Shown here in pieces: positions 24,203-33,095 of a DNA stretch of 64,000 nt. Where the stretch lies: assembly GCF_028473145.1 (NCBI RefSeq), contig NZ_CP092370.1, positions 1,178,001-1,242,000 on the forward strand. Direction: 5' to 3'. The notes below the pieces were generated by a model, which searched no databases, was not told the origin of the DNA, and was given only the letters and a program-made list of their open reading frames with translations. Origin of the DNA: Flavobacterium sp. CBA20B-1 (GTDB lineage Bacteria > Bacteroidota > Bacteroidia > Flavobacteriales > Flavobacteriaceae). The translations under genes and the position numbers were made by a program. Within the stretch, counting starts at the first letter, position 1. Each line of letters opens with the position of its first letter.

Positions 24203-26989
24203 ATGCATCGCAAAAAATTAAAATACCTTTTTCCATTATTAGTAAGTTTTGCTGTTGCAAATGCGCAAGAGCAAACAGTAAACAACACCACAAACACCAA
24301 TGATGCTGCAAAAGAAACAGTAAACCCCAACTCTGAAACAAACCCAGATGCTCCTAAAAGATATCGTTTAGGAACCATTAAGGTTACTGGTAACTATCAT
24401 TTTAACGAGCTTACCATTTTTACCTATGCTGGTTTAGAAAAAGGTCAGTTAATCACCCTTCCTGGTGAAGAAATTTCGGATGCCATTAAAAAATTATGGA
24501 AAACCGGTTATTTTAGTGACATCAATGTGTATGAATCTTCGATTGAGGGCGATGTGTTGAATTTAGAAATTTACTTAAACGAATTACCTCGTTTAAAAGA
24601 TGTTCAAATAACAGGTATCAAAAAATCTAAAAAAGAAGAAATTCTAAAAGATTTACAATTAGCGATACCTGCAACATCAACCACTGCAGGGAAAGAAGAC
24701 AAAAAAATAAAAATCGTTGAAGGAAAAATCATCAACGACAACCTTATATCGACCACAAAAAACTATCTTACCAATAAATACCGCAAAGATGGTTTTTACA
24801 ACACAAAAGTTACCGTTAGCAGACGATTACATAGCGATAAAAAAACGGCAGATTTATTGATTGATATCAACAAAGGCAGCAAAGTGCGTATTTCAGATAT
24901 CGATTTTAATGGAAATAACCAGCTTAGTGATGCAAAATTGCGCAAAGCAATGAAAAAAACCAAGCAAAGAAGTCCGTTAAACCCACTGCGAATCTTTAAA
25001 CCTTCTAAGTTTATTGAAAACGAATATAAAAACGATTTAGCAAACATTATCAATGCTTACAAAGAAAAAGGCTACCGAGACGCGCGAGTTATTTCTGAAA
25101 AAGCAACGTATGATGCAAAGAAAAACACAGTTGCTATCGATATTGATTTAGAAGAAGGAAAAAAATATTACATTGGCGACATTCGTTTTATTGGAAACAG
25201 TGAATATACAAGTCAAGGTTTGCGTAACTTATTAGGTATGCAAAAAGGAGAAGTTTACAACGGTGTTTTGTTGGAAAAACGCGTAAAAGATCCTACAAAC
25301 CCTGACGCGATGAATATAGAAAACGTGTATCAAAACGCAGGATATTTATGGTCGCAAGTAAACTTAATCGAAACCGCTACCAACAACGATACCATTGATT
25401 TTGATGTGCGTATTTTTGAAGGTCCGGTGGCACATTTTAACAACGTTACCGTTTCGGGCAACGACAAAACCCACGATTACATTATTCTTCGTGAATTGCG
25501 TACTTTACCCGGACAAAAATGGTCTAAAGCCGATTTAATCGAAACAATACGCCGCTTAGGTAGTATGGGTATTTTTGATGCATCGGCACTAAACCCCGAT
25601 ATAAAAAATGCCGATCCTGAAACCGCAACCGTAGATGTGGATTATCCTGTAGTGGAAAACGGTCAATCGCAAGTAGAAGTTCAAGGTGGTTACGGTGGTG
25701 GAACCTTTATTGGTACATTGGCTTTATCATTCAATAACTTTTCTGCTCGAAATCTTTTCAATAAAGAAGCCTATAAACCATTCCCAATGGGTGATGCACA
25801 AAAAATGTCGTTGCGCTTGCAAGCAGCCACCTATTTTCAAACCTACAGTTTAAGTTTTTCTGAGCCGTGGTTTGGTGGTCGCCGCCCTATTTCATTGTTT
25901 GGATCGATCTCTTATACCAGCCAAAAGTCTTTTAACTTCAGAACACGAGATATAGACAGAAGTCAAGGTTTGAACATTACAACTGCTACTTTGGGTATGG
26001 CAAAACGCTTATTGGTACCAGATGATGCCTTTACATTGTCTCACTCATTAAGTTTTCAATACTATGAGTTGAACAACTATTTTTCAAACTTTTTTGCTTT
26101 TAAAAATGGTTCATCACGCAATTTAGCTTACACCATTGAACTTTCACGTGACAACCGCGGAGGTATCATGCCAGCAATTTATCCACAATCGGGTGCTTTC
26201 TTAAGTGTTTCGGGTAAATTTACCGCACCATATTCTTTATTCAACAATGTAGATTACAAGAATTTAGAAAATATGGAAGAATATAAATACAAAACCACAA
26301 GCGTGCAAACAAATCCTGTAACCGGAGCAGATATTCCAGTGGGTACTTATCTAGATAAAAACGGAATGCCTGTAACAGATTACCGCGATGCCCGTGTAGA
26401 TCAAGATAAAATAAACCAAAAGAAATTTAATTGGTTAGAATACTATAAAATCAACTTTAAAGCCGATTGGTACACCACATTGTTTGATAAATTGGTGTTG
26501 CGTTCACAAGGACAATTTGGTTTCTTGGGTGCATACAACAACGACCGTGGTATTATCCCGTTTGAGCGTTTTTATCTAGGAGGAAGCGGAATGATGATGA
26601 ATGCAATGGACGGAAGAGAAAATGTGGCCCTTCGTGGATATACCGATAACTCACTGAGCCCAAGCAGATACGACGATGAATTGGGGTATGAAAGAGAAGT
26701 TGGTGGTACTGTGTACAATAAATTCTCCTTAGAATTACGTTATCCTATATCATTAAAAGGACAAATGAGTGCGTATGTTTTAACTTTCTTTGATGCAGGA
26801 GCAGCTTATGAAGGTTTTGCAAACTACAATCCATTCAAATTGCAACGCTCAGCAGGTGCTGGTGTTCGTGTACACATGCCAATGTTTGGTTTGTTAGGTA
26901 TTGACTTTGGTTATGGATTCGATAAAATTCCGGGTCGTAACGAAAAAGGTGGCTGGCAAACGCACTTTATATTGGGCCAGCAATTTTAA
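24203..26989 (+). CDS. bamA: Outer-membrane assembly protein BamA
   Basis: A 928-residue protein with a signal peptide (MHRKKLKYLFPLLVSFAVANA), an Asn/Thr-rich linker, about five POTRA domains to residue ~480, and a C-terminal Omp85 barrel. The final strand ends FILGQQF. It inserts barrel proteins into the outer membrane. GGSGMMMNAMDGRENVALRGY carries the conserved (V/I)RG-type loop as LRGY. It is somewhat longer than the E. coli protein, as usual in this phylum. Two Skp-like periplasmic chaperones follow, so this is a barrel-assembly unit. Confidence 0.96.
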   Translation: MHRKKLKYLFPLLVSFAVANAQEQTVNNTTNTNDAAKETVNPNSETNPDAPKRYRLGTIKVTGNYHFNELTIFTYAGLEKGQLITLPGEEISDAIKKLWKTGYFSDINVYESSIEGDVLNLEIYLNELPRLKDVQITGIKKSKKEEILKDLQLAIPATSTTAGKEDKKIKIVEGKIINDNLISTTKNYLTNKYRKDGFYNTKVTVSRRLHSDKKTADLLIDINKGSKVRISDIDFNGNNQLSDAKLRKAMKKTKQRSPLNPLRIFKPSKFIENEYKNDLANIINAYKEKGYRDARVISEKATYDAKKNTVAIDIDLEEGKKYYIGDIRFIGNSEYTSQGLRNLLGMQKGEVYNGVLLEKRVKDPTNPDAMNIENVYQNAGYLWSQVNLIETATNNDTIDFDVRIFEGPVAHFNNVTVSGNDKTHDYIILRELRTLPGQKWSKADLIETIRRLGSMGIFDASALNPDIKNADPETATVDVDYPVVENGQSQVEVQGGYGGGTFIGTLALSFNNFSARNLFNKEAYKPFPMGDAQKMSLRLQAATYFQTYSLSFSEPWFGGRRPISLFGSISYTSQKSFNFRTRDIDRSQGLNITTATLGMAKRLLVPDDAFTLSHSLSFQYYELNNYFSNFFAFKNGSSRNLAYTIELSRDNRGGIMPAIYPQSGAFLSVSGKFTAPYSLFNNVDYKNLENMEEYKYKTTSVQTNPVTGADIPVGTYLDKNGMPVTDYRDARVDQDKINQKKFNWLEYYKINFKADWYTTLFDKLVLRSQGQFGFLGAYNNDRGIIPFERFYLGGSGMMMNAMDGRENVALRGYTDNSLSPSRYDDELGYEREVGGTVYNKFSLELRYPISLKGQMSAYVLTFFDAGAAYEGFANYNPFKLQRSAGAGVRVHMPMFGLLGIDFGYGFDKIPGRNEKGGWQTHFILGQQF

Positions 26990-27017
26990 TGGCACACATT
27001 TTGAATAAATATATTAT

Positions 27018-28133
27018 ATGAAAAAATTAGTTTCTATTTTACTTGTTTGCTTGTGCAGTTTTGGATATGCTCAAAAAGGTCGAATTGCTTATATCGATTC
27101 AGACTTTATTATGAGTAAAATGCCCGAATACGAGGAAGCAAATAAAGAATTAAAGAAACGTACTGCTGAATGGGAAGCAGTTATTGAACGTAAAAAAAAG
27201 GAAATAAAAGATTTAAAAGATCAATTAAACGTGGAACGCCCTTTGCTCACCCAGCAATTGATTGATGAAAAAGAAGAAGACATCCAAATTATCGAAAAAG
27301 AGCTTTTAGACTTTCAACATGAAAAATTTGGTAAAGACGGCGATTATTTCAAACAAAAATTGAATTTAGCAAAGCCGCTTCAAGATCAAATTTCAACAAT
27401 TGTTGAAGAAATAGCAAAACGAAAAAGGTATTCTTCAGTGATTGATAAATCGGCAAGTAGTGAAGCTGCTTTGTTATATGTGAATTCTGCTGATGAAATA
27501 TCCGATCAGGTGATTCGAAAATTAGAAATAACACGAAACAAAAGCAAACTTTCCAAAAAAGAAATTGAACAGTTAGAATTGGCCGAACGCCAAAACGAAA
27601 TTAAAGAACGCCAGCGCTCCAAACGCGATGAATTGGAAGAACGTCAACGTTTGCTAGAAGAAGAAAAGGAGCAACTTTCGCAGCAAAATGCACAAGCAGC
27701 AGAACCAGTTCCAACGGAAACACCTGAAGAGAAAAAACGCCGCGAAATTCAAGAAAGAATAGAAAAAGCTAAAGCAGAACGCGAACGTATCAGAGAAGAA
27801 AAAATTAAAGAAATAGAAAAACGCAAAGCGGAAATTCTTAAAAAACAAGAAGAAGCACGTTTGGCAAAAGAAAAAGCGCGCGAAGAAGCATTGAAACGCA
27901 GAGAGCAAGCACTCAACCAAACACAGCAAAGCACTTCTACGACTTCAAAACCTGTGTCAGAGCGCGTACAACAAATAAAAGCGCAGCAAGAACAACGCAG
28001 AAAAGAAGCGGCTGAGAAAAAAGCAAAAGCTATAGAGGCGCGTAAAAAACTTATTGAAGATCGCAAGAAAAAAGCAGAAGAAGAAAGGCAAAAGCGTTTA
28101 AAAGAAATAGAAGAGCGTAAGAAAAATAAATAA
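27018..28133 (+). CDS. OmpH/Skp-like periplasmic chaperone with a long charged C-terminal extension
   Basis: A 371-residue protein with a signal peptide (MKKLVSILLVCLCSFGYA). The Skp domain occupies about residues 20-170 (RIAYIDSDFIMSKMPEYEEAN and the usual long coiled-coil arms). The remaining ~200 residues are an almost pure Glu/Lys/Arg helix that standard Skp lacks. Skp carries unfolded barrel proteins to BamA, which is encoded 29 nt upstream. The extension may reach across the periplasm or bind peptidoglycan; that is inference. Confidence 0.9.
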   Translation: MKKLVSILLVCLCSFGYAQKGRIAYIDSDFIMSKMPEYEEANKELKKRTAEWEAVIERKKKEIKDLKDQLNVERPLLTQQLIDEKEEDIQIIEKELLDFQHEKFGKDGDYFKQKLNLAKPLQDQISTIVEEIAKRKRYSSVIDKSASSEAALLYVNSADEISDQVIRKLEITRNKSKLSKKEIEQLELAERQNEIKERQRSKRDELEERQRLLEEEKEQLSQQNAQAAEPVPTETPEEKKRREIQERIEKAKAERERIREEKIKEIEKRKAEILKKQEEARLAKEKAREEALKRREQALNQTQQSTSTTSKPVSERVQQIKAQQEQRRKEAAEKKAKAIEARKKLIEDRKKKAEEERQKRLKEIEERKKNK

Positions 28134-28150
28134 AAATTAAAAAAAATAAG

Positions 28151-28165
28151 TACCTTCGCGAAGGT
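28151..28165 (+). promoter_or_regulatory. Promoter-like palindrome before the second ompH
   Basis: TACCTTCG, a variant of the TAnnTTTG box, overlaps the perfect 14-nt palindrome ACCTTCGCGAAGGT (28152-28165), 31 nt before the start. It may be a separate promoter or an operator for the short chaperone gene. Confidence 0.4.
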
Positions 28166-28196
28166 TTTATAAGTTCAATTAAATTAAAAATCAAAA

Positions 28197-28706
28197 ATGA
28201 GAAAATTAAGAAAATTGTTTTTGGCAGCAATAATGGTTGTAGGTTTTAATGTAGCTACACAAGCACAAGAAGTTGCCCACATTAATGTATCAGAGTTAAT
28301 TCCGTTAATGCCTGAATCTAAAGCAGCAAAAGACGAATTAACAAAGTTGCAAGAAAAATACAAAAAAGAATTGGAAACCATGCAAAAAGACTACCAAACC
28401 AAAGGTCAAAAATACCAGGCAGAGGCAGCAACAGCAGGTGACGCATTGAACCAAACCCGTATGAAAGAAATGCAGGAAATGGAAGAACGTATGAGTTTAT
28501 TCGCACAAAATGCACAACAAGAAATGGGTAAAAAAGAATTGGCTTTATCTGAACCAATTTTAACAAAAGCACAACAAGCGATCCACAAAGTAGCTCGTGC
28601 AAAAGGTTACAAATATGTTTTAGATTCTACTATTGGTTCGGGAGTAATCTTAGCAGATGGTCCAGATTTAATGGCAGAAGTTAAAAAAGAATTAAAAATA
28701 AATTAA
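28197..28706 (+). CDS. OmpH/Skp-family periplasmic chaperone
   Basis: A 169-residue Skp-like protein with a signal peptide (MRKLRKLFLAAIMVVGFNVATQA). Its central Lys/Glu/Gln-rich helices form the tentacles, and AKGYKYVLDSTIGSGVILADG is the conserved C-terminal core strand region. Length is typical of Skp. It is the second of a tandem pair after bamA, and the terminator at 28729 closes the run. Confidence 0.94.
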   Translation: MRKLRKLFLAAIMVVGFNVATQAQEVAHINVSELIPLMPESKAAKDELTKLQEKYKKELETMQKDYQTKGQKYQAEAATAGDALNQTRMKEMQEMEERMSLFAQNAQQEMGKKELALSEPILTKAQQAIHKVARAKGYKYVLDSTIGSGVILADGPDLMAEVKKELKIN

Positions 28707-28728
28707 TCCCTTTTTTAGAAATAACATG

Positions 28729-28762
28729 AAAACTACCTAATTTTTTTAGGTAGTTTTTTTTT
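28729..28762 (+). terminator. Terminator after ompH
   Basis: AAACTACCTA and TAGGTAGTTT form a 10-bp stem followed by a long T-run. The T-run leads directly into the murI -7 box. Confidence 0.85.
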
Positions 28763-28769
28763 ACTTTTG
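28762..28769 (+). promoter_or_regulatory. murI -7 box, 5 nt from the start codon
   Basis: TACTTTTG matches TAnnTTTG exactly and ends 5 nt before the ATG. That distance would put the transcription start at or beside the A of ATG, so the message would be leaderless. Confidence 0.5.
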
Positions 28770-28774
28770 TTTAT

Positions 28775-29554
28775 ATGAATGATACGCGACCTATTGGCTT
28801 ATTCGATTCGGGAATTGGCGGCACCACTGTTTGGCAAGCCGTACACCATCTACTACCCCATGAAAACACATTGTTTTTAGGCGATAGCATGAATGCACCT
28901 TATGGTCAAAAAACAAAACAAGAAATAATAGCACTTTCTAAAAGAAATACTGCTTGGCTTATAGAACAAGGTGCAAAAATAATTATCGTAGCGTGCAACA
29001 CTGCCACAACAAATGCAATTGCCGAATTGCGAAACACTTTTGAAGTACCAATCATTGGCATAGAACCTGCAATAAAACCAGCAGCAATGCTCACAAAAAC
29101 TGGCAAAGTGGGTGTGTTGGCAACACAAGGAACGCTGTTAAGTAAAAAATACAGTGAAGCTCAACTTTTATACCCAAACGTTACTTTTATTAATCAAATA
29201 GGATATAAAATTGTTCAGATTATTGAAGAAGGAGGTTTGTATTCAACCGAACTAGAGCTACTTTTAAAAGAATATATGCAACCTATGATTGAAGCTAAAA
29301 TAGATCATTTAGTTTTGGGCTGTACCCACTACCCTTACCTGAAACCCATTTTGAACAAATTGCTTCCTTCCAACATAAAAATTATTGATTCTGGAGAGGC
29401 AGTTGCAAAACATACCCGCCGCATATTAGAAGCAAACAATTTACTTAAAACCGATAAAAAAATGGGCAATACAAAATTTTACACAACAAAAAATGTGGCT
29501 GTTATGCAAAGTTTTATTCACCCATTTGGTACTGCTGAATTGCTAGTATTCTGA
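28775..29554 (+). CDS. murI: Glutamate racemase
   Basis: A 259-residue cytoplasmic enzyme that makes D-glutamate for peptidoglycan. The two catalytic cysteines are Cys74 (VACNTATTNA) and Cys183 (LGCTHYPYL). GLFDSGIGGTTVW is the N-terminal signature. Length is normal. It faces the EAEAK-repeat gene tail to tail, with one base between stops and no terminator there. Confidence 0.96.
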   Translation: MNDTRPIGLFDSGIGGTTVWQAVHHLLPHENTLFLGDSMNAPYGQKTKQEIIALSKRNTAWLIEQGAKIIIVACNTATTNAIAELRNTFEVPIIGIEPAIKPAAMLTKTGKVGVLATQGTLLSKKYSEAQLLYPNVTFINQIGYKIVQIIEEGGLYSTELELLLKEYMQPMIEAKIDHLVLGCTHYPYLKPILNKLLPSNIKIIDSGEAVAKHTRRILEANNLLKTDKKMGNTKFYTTKNVAVMQSFIHPFGTAELLVF

Positions 29555-29555
29555 T

Positions 29556-31340
29556 TTATTTCTTAGTTAATTTAATCTCTAGAATTCCGTCTCCATTTAC
29601 TTTATCAAAAGTAATAATAGATGTTTCAACATCAAAAACACTCAATTTAAGTGCTTCCGATTTTGTCACCTCTTTACCTTCGATCAAAACTTTTTTAATA
29701 CGTGGATTATTAATACTTTTCTTGAAATCTTGTTCCAGTTTATTAATAAAATCAGCATTTAAAGCTTCCTTATTTTTCATATCTTCCACCTCTTTCAAAG
29801 CCTGATTTCTTTTTTCATCGGCTTCTTTTTTAGCTTTGGCTTCTGCTTCTAATCGGGCTTTTTCTTCAGCTTCTCGTTTAGCTTTGGCTTCCGCTTCTAA
29901 TCGAGCTTTTTCCTCTGCATCTTTCTTTGCTTTAGCTTCCGCCTCTAGTCGAGCCTTTTCTTCTGCTTCTCGTTTAGCTTTGGCTTCGGCTTCTTTTTTA
30001 GCTTTGGCTTCTGCTTCTAATCGGGCTTTTTCCTCTGCTTCTCGTTTAGCTTTGGCTTCCGCTTCTAATCGAGCTTTTTCCTCGGCTTCTTTTTTAGCTT
30101 TGGCTTCTGCTTCTAATCGGGCTTTTTCTTCGGCTTCTTTTTTAGCTTTGGCTTCTGCCTCTAATCGCGCTTTTTCTTCAGCTTCTCGTTTAGCTTTAGC
30201 TTCCGCTTCTAATCGGGCTTTTTCTTCAGCTTCTCGTTTAGCTTTGGCTTCTGCTTCTAATCGAGCTTTTTCCTCTGCATCTTTCTTTGCTTTGGCTTCT
30301 GCCTCTAATCGGGCTTTTTCCTCTGCATCTCTTTTTGCTTTGGCTTCTGCTTCTAATCGGGCTTTTTCTTCAGCTTCTTTTTTAGCTTTGGCTTCCGCTT
30401 CTAATCGAACCTTTTCCTCTGCTTCTTTTTTAGCTCTAGCTTCTGCCTCTAATCGTGCTTTTTCTTCAGCTTCTCGTTTAGATTTGGCTTCCGCTTCTAA
30501 TCGAGCTTTTTCCTCTGCTTCTCGTTTAGCTTTGGCTTCGGCTTCTAATCGAGCTTTTTCCTCGGCTTCTTTTTTAGCTTTGGCTTCCGCTTCTAATCGA
30601 GCTTTTTCTTCGGCTTCTCGTTTTGCTTTGGCTTCTGCTTCTAATCGCGCTTGTTCATCAGCTTCTTTCTTCGCTTTGGCTTCTGCTTCTAATCGAGCTT
30701 TTTCTTCGGCTTCTCGTTTTGCTTTGGCTTCTGCTTCTAATCGCGCTTGTTCATCAGCTTCTTTCTTCGCTTTGGCTTCTGCTTCTAATCGGGCTTGTTC
30801 TTCGCTTGCTCTTTTGGCATCTGCTTCCGCTTGCAATCGAGCTTTTTCTTCTGCTTCTCGTTTTGCTTTAGCTTCGGCTTCTAATCGGGCTTGTTCATCG
30901 GCTTCTCTTTTTGCTTTTGCTTCTGCTTCTAGTCGAGCTTTTTCTTCGGCATCTTTCTTCGCTTTGGCTTCCGCTTCTAATCGGGCTTGTTCTTGCAATT
31001 TGGCTTGTTCTGCATAAAAAGCTACTTTTTCAATAAGGCGGTCATCAATTTTTGCTCCTTCAACAGAAAACGATTTAAAACTATCCACCAACTTGATGAT
31101 AATGGCTCCATTACTTCCGATTTCGCCAAACACTTCCACCGCATCTTCTGGTTCTAATTCTACAATACTTTCAATGTACTCGGCTTTTATCTTGGCATAA
31201 TCCACATAGCGAATTTTATAACCATTCACAATAACCAAAGGATTGTTGTAATTGATTTCATTGACATAAGACAACATTGGTTTTGCCTGTATGGCTACCA
31301 TGGTAAAAGCACAACTAATAGATATAAATATTTTTTTCAT
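29556..31340 (-). CDS. EAEAK-repeat single-helix protein with plug-like ends
   Basis: A 594-residue secreted protein. MKKIFISISCAFTMVAIQA is a signal peptide; the ATG at 31340 is chosen on that basis. After the signal comes a short domain (NPLVIVNGYKI and later AVEVFGEIGSNGAIIIKL) resembling the TonB-dependent-receptor plug motif. Then about 24 near-identical 15-residue units (ARLEAEAKAKREAEE) run for roughly 370 residues. The C-terminal domain repeats the first theme (KKVLIEGKEVTKSEALKL and GDGILEIKL). Glu and Lys spaced by four favour a single stable alpha helix, as in TolA's periplasmic stalk. I infer a periplasmic spacer joining two small plug-like domains. It starts 1 nt after the luciferase-like gene. 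Function unknown. Confidence 0.8.
   Translation of the reverse strand: MKKIFISISCAFTMVAIQAKPMLSYVNEINYNNPLVIVNGYKIRYVDYAKIKAEYIESIVELEPEDAVEVFGEIGSNGAIIIKLVDSFKSFSVEGAKIDDRLIEKVAFYAEQAKLQEQARLEAEAKAKKDAEEKARLEAEAKAKREADEQARLEAEAKAKREAEEKARLQAEADAKRASEEQARLEAEAKAKKEADEQARLEAEAKAKREAEEKARLEAEAKAKKEADEQARLEAEAKAKREAEEKARLEAEAKAKKEAEEKARLEAEAKAKREAEEKARLEAEAKSKREAEEKARLEAEARAKKEAEEKVRLEAEAKAKKEAEEKARLEAEAKAKRDAEEKARLEAEAKAKKDAEEKARLEAEAKAKREAEEKARLEAEAKAKREAEEKARLEAEAKAKKEAEEKARLEAEAKAKKEAEEKARLEAEAKAKREAEEKARLEAEAKAKKEAEAKAKREAEEKARLEAEAKAKKDAEEKARLEAEAKAKREAEEKARLEAEAKAKKEADEKRNQALKEVEDMKNKEALNADFINKLEQDFKKSINNPRIKKVLIEGKEVTKSEALKLSVFDVETSIITFDKVNGDGILEIKLTKK
29820..31005 (-). repeat. 45-bp tandem repeat array inside the EAEAK protein gene
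   Basis: The minus strand holds about two dozen 45-bp units coding for ARLEAEAKAKREAEE-like peptides, with one shortened unit near 29985. Third-codon positions vary while the protein is kept, so the array is old enough to have diverged but under selection. The opposite strand is also open (Ala/Ser-rich), a side effect of the repeats. Confidence 0.9.
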
Positions 31341-31341
31341 T

Positions 31342-32328
31342 TTAAATTTTAGAAATAATTGAAGCAAATTGCTCCATAGAATACAAACGTTTTTCTACCG
31401 AATATATTGGGCACGACATCATAATTTCATCTATTTTATAACGTTCGATGAATTGTTGCAAATTTCGAGCCACAGTTTCTTTATCACCAATAAAACTTCC
31501 TGCGGTCATTTGGCTTAACTGCGCTTCTTCAACCACTGACCAATCATTATAAAAATCTAGATTGGGCTGTTTCATTTTAGAGCGCTGGTTGCGAATCAAT
31601 CCTAAAAACATTTTATAAAAAGTGGAAGCTTGCAATTTCGCTTCTTCGTTTGTTTCACCAATAATTACATTTACACAAGCTATTTTATAAGGTGATGCTA
31701 TTCCGCTGTTTGGTTGAAATTCATCGGTATAAAACTTAAAAGCCGCTCCCAATTGTTGTGGTGCAAAGTGTGATGCAAAAGCGTAGGGCAAGCCATAAGC
31801 AGCAGCCAAAACGGCACTTTCGGTACTGGAACCCAATATATAAACAGGAATATTGGTTCCTTCTGCAACATATGCACGTACTTTAGCTTCGGTGTTTTCG
31901 GCAGAAATATATTGCTGGATTGCGGACACATTTTTTGGAAACTCGTGTACATTTTTCATAAAGTTTTCATTCATGTGTTGCGCAGTTAGTCCGTCGGTTC
32001 CTGGTGCTCTTCCCAAGCCTAGATCAATTCTGTTGGGATAAATCTGCGCCAAGGTTCCAAATTGTTCGGTAATAGCCAAAGGCGAGTGATTGGGCAACAT
32101 AACACCACCTGACCCAACCTTGATTTTCTGCGTGTTTGCGGCTACATATCCCATCAAAACCGATGTAGCATTACTAGCCACACCTTCCATATTGTGATGT
32201 TCGGCAAGCCAATAACGTGTAAACCCCAACGCATCTGCCTTTTGCGAAGTGGTTTTTAGCTCGTAGAATGCCTGCTGAACCGTTTGATTTTCTTTAACGT
32301 AAACTAAATCAAGAAAAGAATAGTTCAT
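31342..32328 (-). CDS. Luciferase-like (LLM class) flavin-dependent oxidoreductase
   Basis: A 328-residue TIM-barrel enzyme of the bacterial luciferase-like family. It opens YSFLDLVYVKENQTVQQAF and carries GFTRYWLAEHHNMEGVAS and IDLGLGRAPGTD, marks of the MsnO8-type subgroup. It probably uses FMN with a reductase; the substrate is unknown. Its stop is 1 nt before the repeat-protein start. That tight spacing suggests cotranscription, though a shared role is not obvious. Confidence 0.92.
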   Translation of the reverse strand: MNYSFLDLVYVKENQTVQQAFYELKTTSQKADALGFTRYWLAEHHNMEGVASNATSVLMGYVAANTQKIKVGSGGVMLPNHSPLAITEQFGTLAQIYPNRIDLGLGRAPGTDGLTAQHMNENFMKNVHEFPKNVSAIQQYISAENTEAKVRAYVAEGTNIPVYILGSSTESAVLAAAYGLPYAFASHFAPQQLGAAFKFYTDEFQPNSGIASPYKIACVNVIIGETNEEAKLQASTFYKMFLGLIRNQRSKMKQPNLDFYNDWSVVEEAQLSQMTAGSFIGDKETVARNLQQFIERYKIDEIMMSCPIYSVEKRLYSMEQFASIISKI

Positions 32329-32413
32329 ATTTTTTTTATAAAAATACTCAATTTATTTAAACTGTAATTTGATTTTATTTTTTAGCTTTAAAAAATCTTT
32401 CTACCTTCATTGT

Positions 32414-33034
32414 ATGGATCTATTTTTAATAACATTTGCAGCTTTATTTTCGGTAATTAATCCATTGGGTTCTGTTCCTATTTTTCTTGGATTGACTCAA
32501 GATGATTCTAAAGAAATTAAAAACAAAACCGCTTTTTGGGCTTCGGTGAATGTATTCATTATTTTGGTTATTTCGTTTTTTATTGGCAAAATAATTTTAA
32601 ATTTTTTCGGAATTAGCATCGATGTGCTACGAATAGCTGGTGGTGTGGTTATTTGTTCATCAGGTTTTGGCCTTTTATCTGGCAGTTTTAGTAAACGCAG
32701 AGGTGTAAATAAAAAAGTGGCCGATGATGCCCAACAACGAAACGATATTGCTTTAACTCCGCTCGCAATTCCTATGATGGCAGGTCCGGGTTCTATGTCG
32801 TTATTAATTGCGATGGAGCAAGACAACCCTGAACTAATGAACAAACTTTTAATTGTTGCTGCTATTTTGGCAGTAGCGATAACTGTATTCTTAATTTTAA
32901 GGAGCGCCAATTATATATCTAAACTTTTGGGAGCAGCTGGTATCGTTGCTATTTCAAGAATTATTGGTTTCTTGGTTTTGGCAATTGGTATTCAATACAT
33001 TATTAATTCGCTGCTTGTTATCTTTAAAATTTAA
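32414..33034 (+). CDS. MarC-family integral membrane protein
   Basis: A 206-residue inner-membrane protein with about six transmembrane helices. FAALFSVINPLGSVPIFLGLT near the start and IPMMAGPGSMSLLI in the middle are the MarC/UPF0056 signatures. Despite the old name, the family has no proven drug-resistance role. The ATG at 32414 is chosen. A TACCTTCA box ends 4 nt before it, and the longer frame would include promoter DNA. Confidence 0.92.
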   Translation: MDLFLITFAALFSVINPLGSVPIFLGLTQDDSKEIKNKTAFWASVNVFIILVISFFIGKIILNFFGISIDVLRIAGGVVICSSGFGLLSGSFSKRRGVNKKVADDAQQRNDIALTPLAIPMMAGPGSMSLLIAMEQDNPELMNKLLIVAAILAVAITVFLILRSANYISKLLGAAGIVAISRIIGFLVLAIGIQYIINSLLVIFKI

Positions 33035-33046
33035 GAAGGTATATAC

Positions 33047-33080
33047 ATAAAAAACGCATTGATTGCTCAATGCGTTTTAA
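33047..33080. terminator. Bidirectional terminator between marC-like and ctlX genes
   Basis: AAAACGCATTGA (33051-33062) pairs with TCAATGCGTTTT (33067-33078) around a TTGC loop, with A and T runs on each side. It serves two convergent genes. Confidence 0.85.
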
Positions 33081-33095
33081 TTTATAAACTTTATT

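Noticed and set aside
29820..31005. CRISPR array
   Set aside because: The 45-bp units are contiguous in-frame coding repeats without spacers; no repeat-spacer array was seen anywhere in the window.
29836..31017. 393-codon open frame on the plus strand opposite the EAEAK repeat gene
   Set aside because: It is Ala/Ser/Phe repeats produced by the reverse complement of the 45-bp units; no start context or family likeness.
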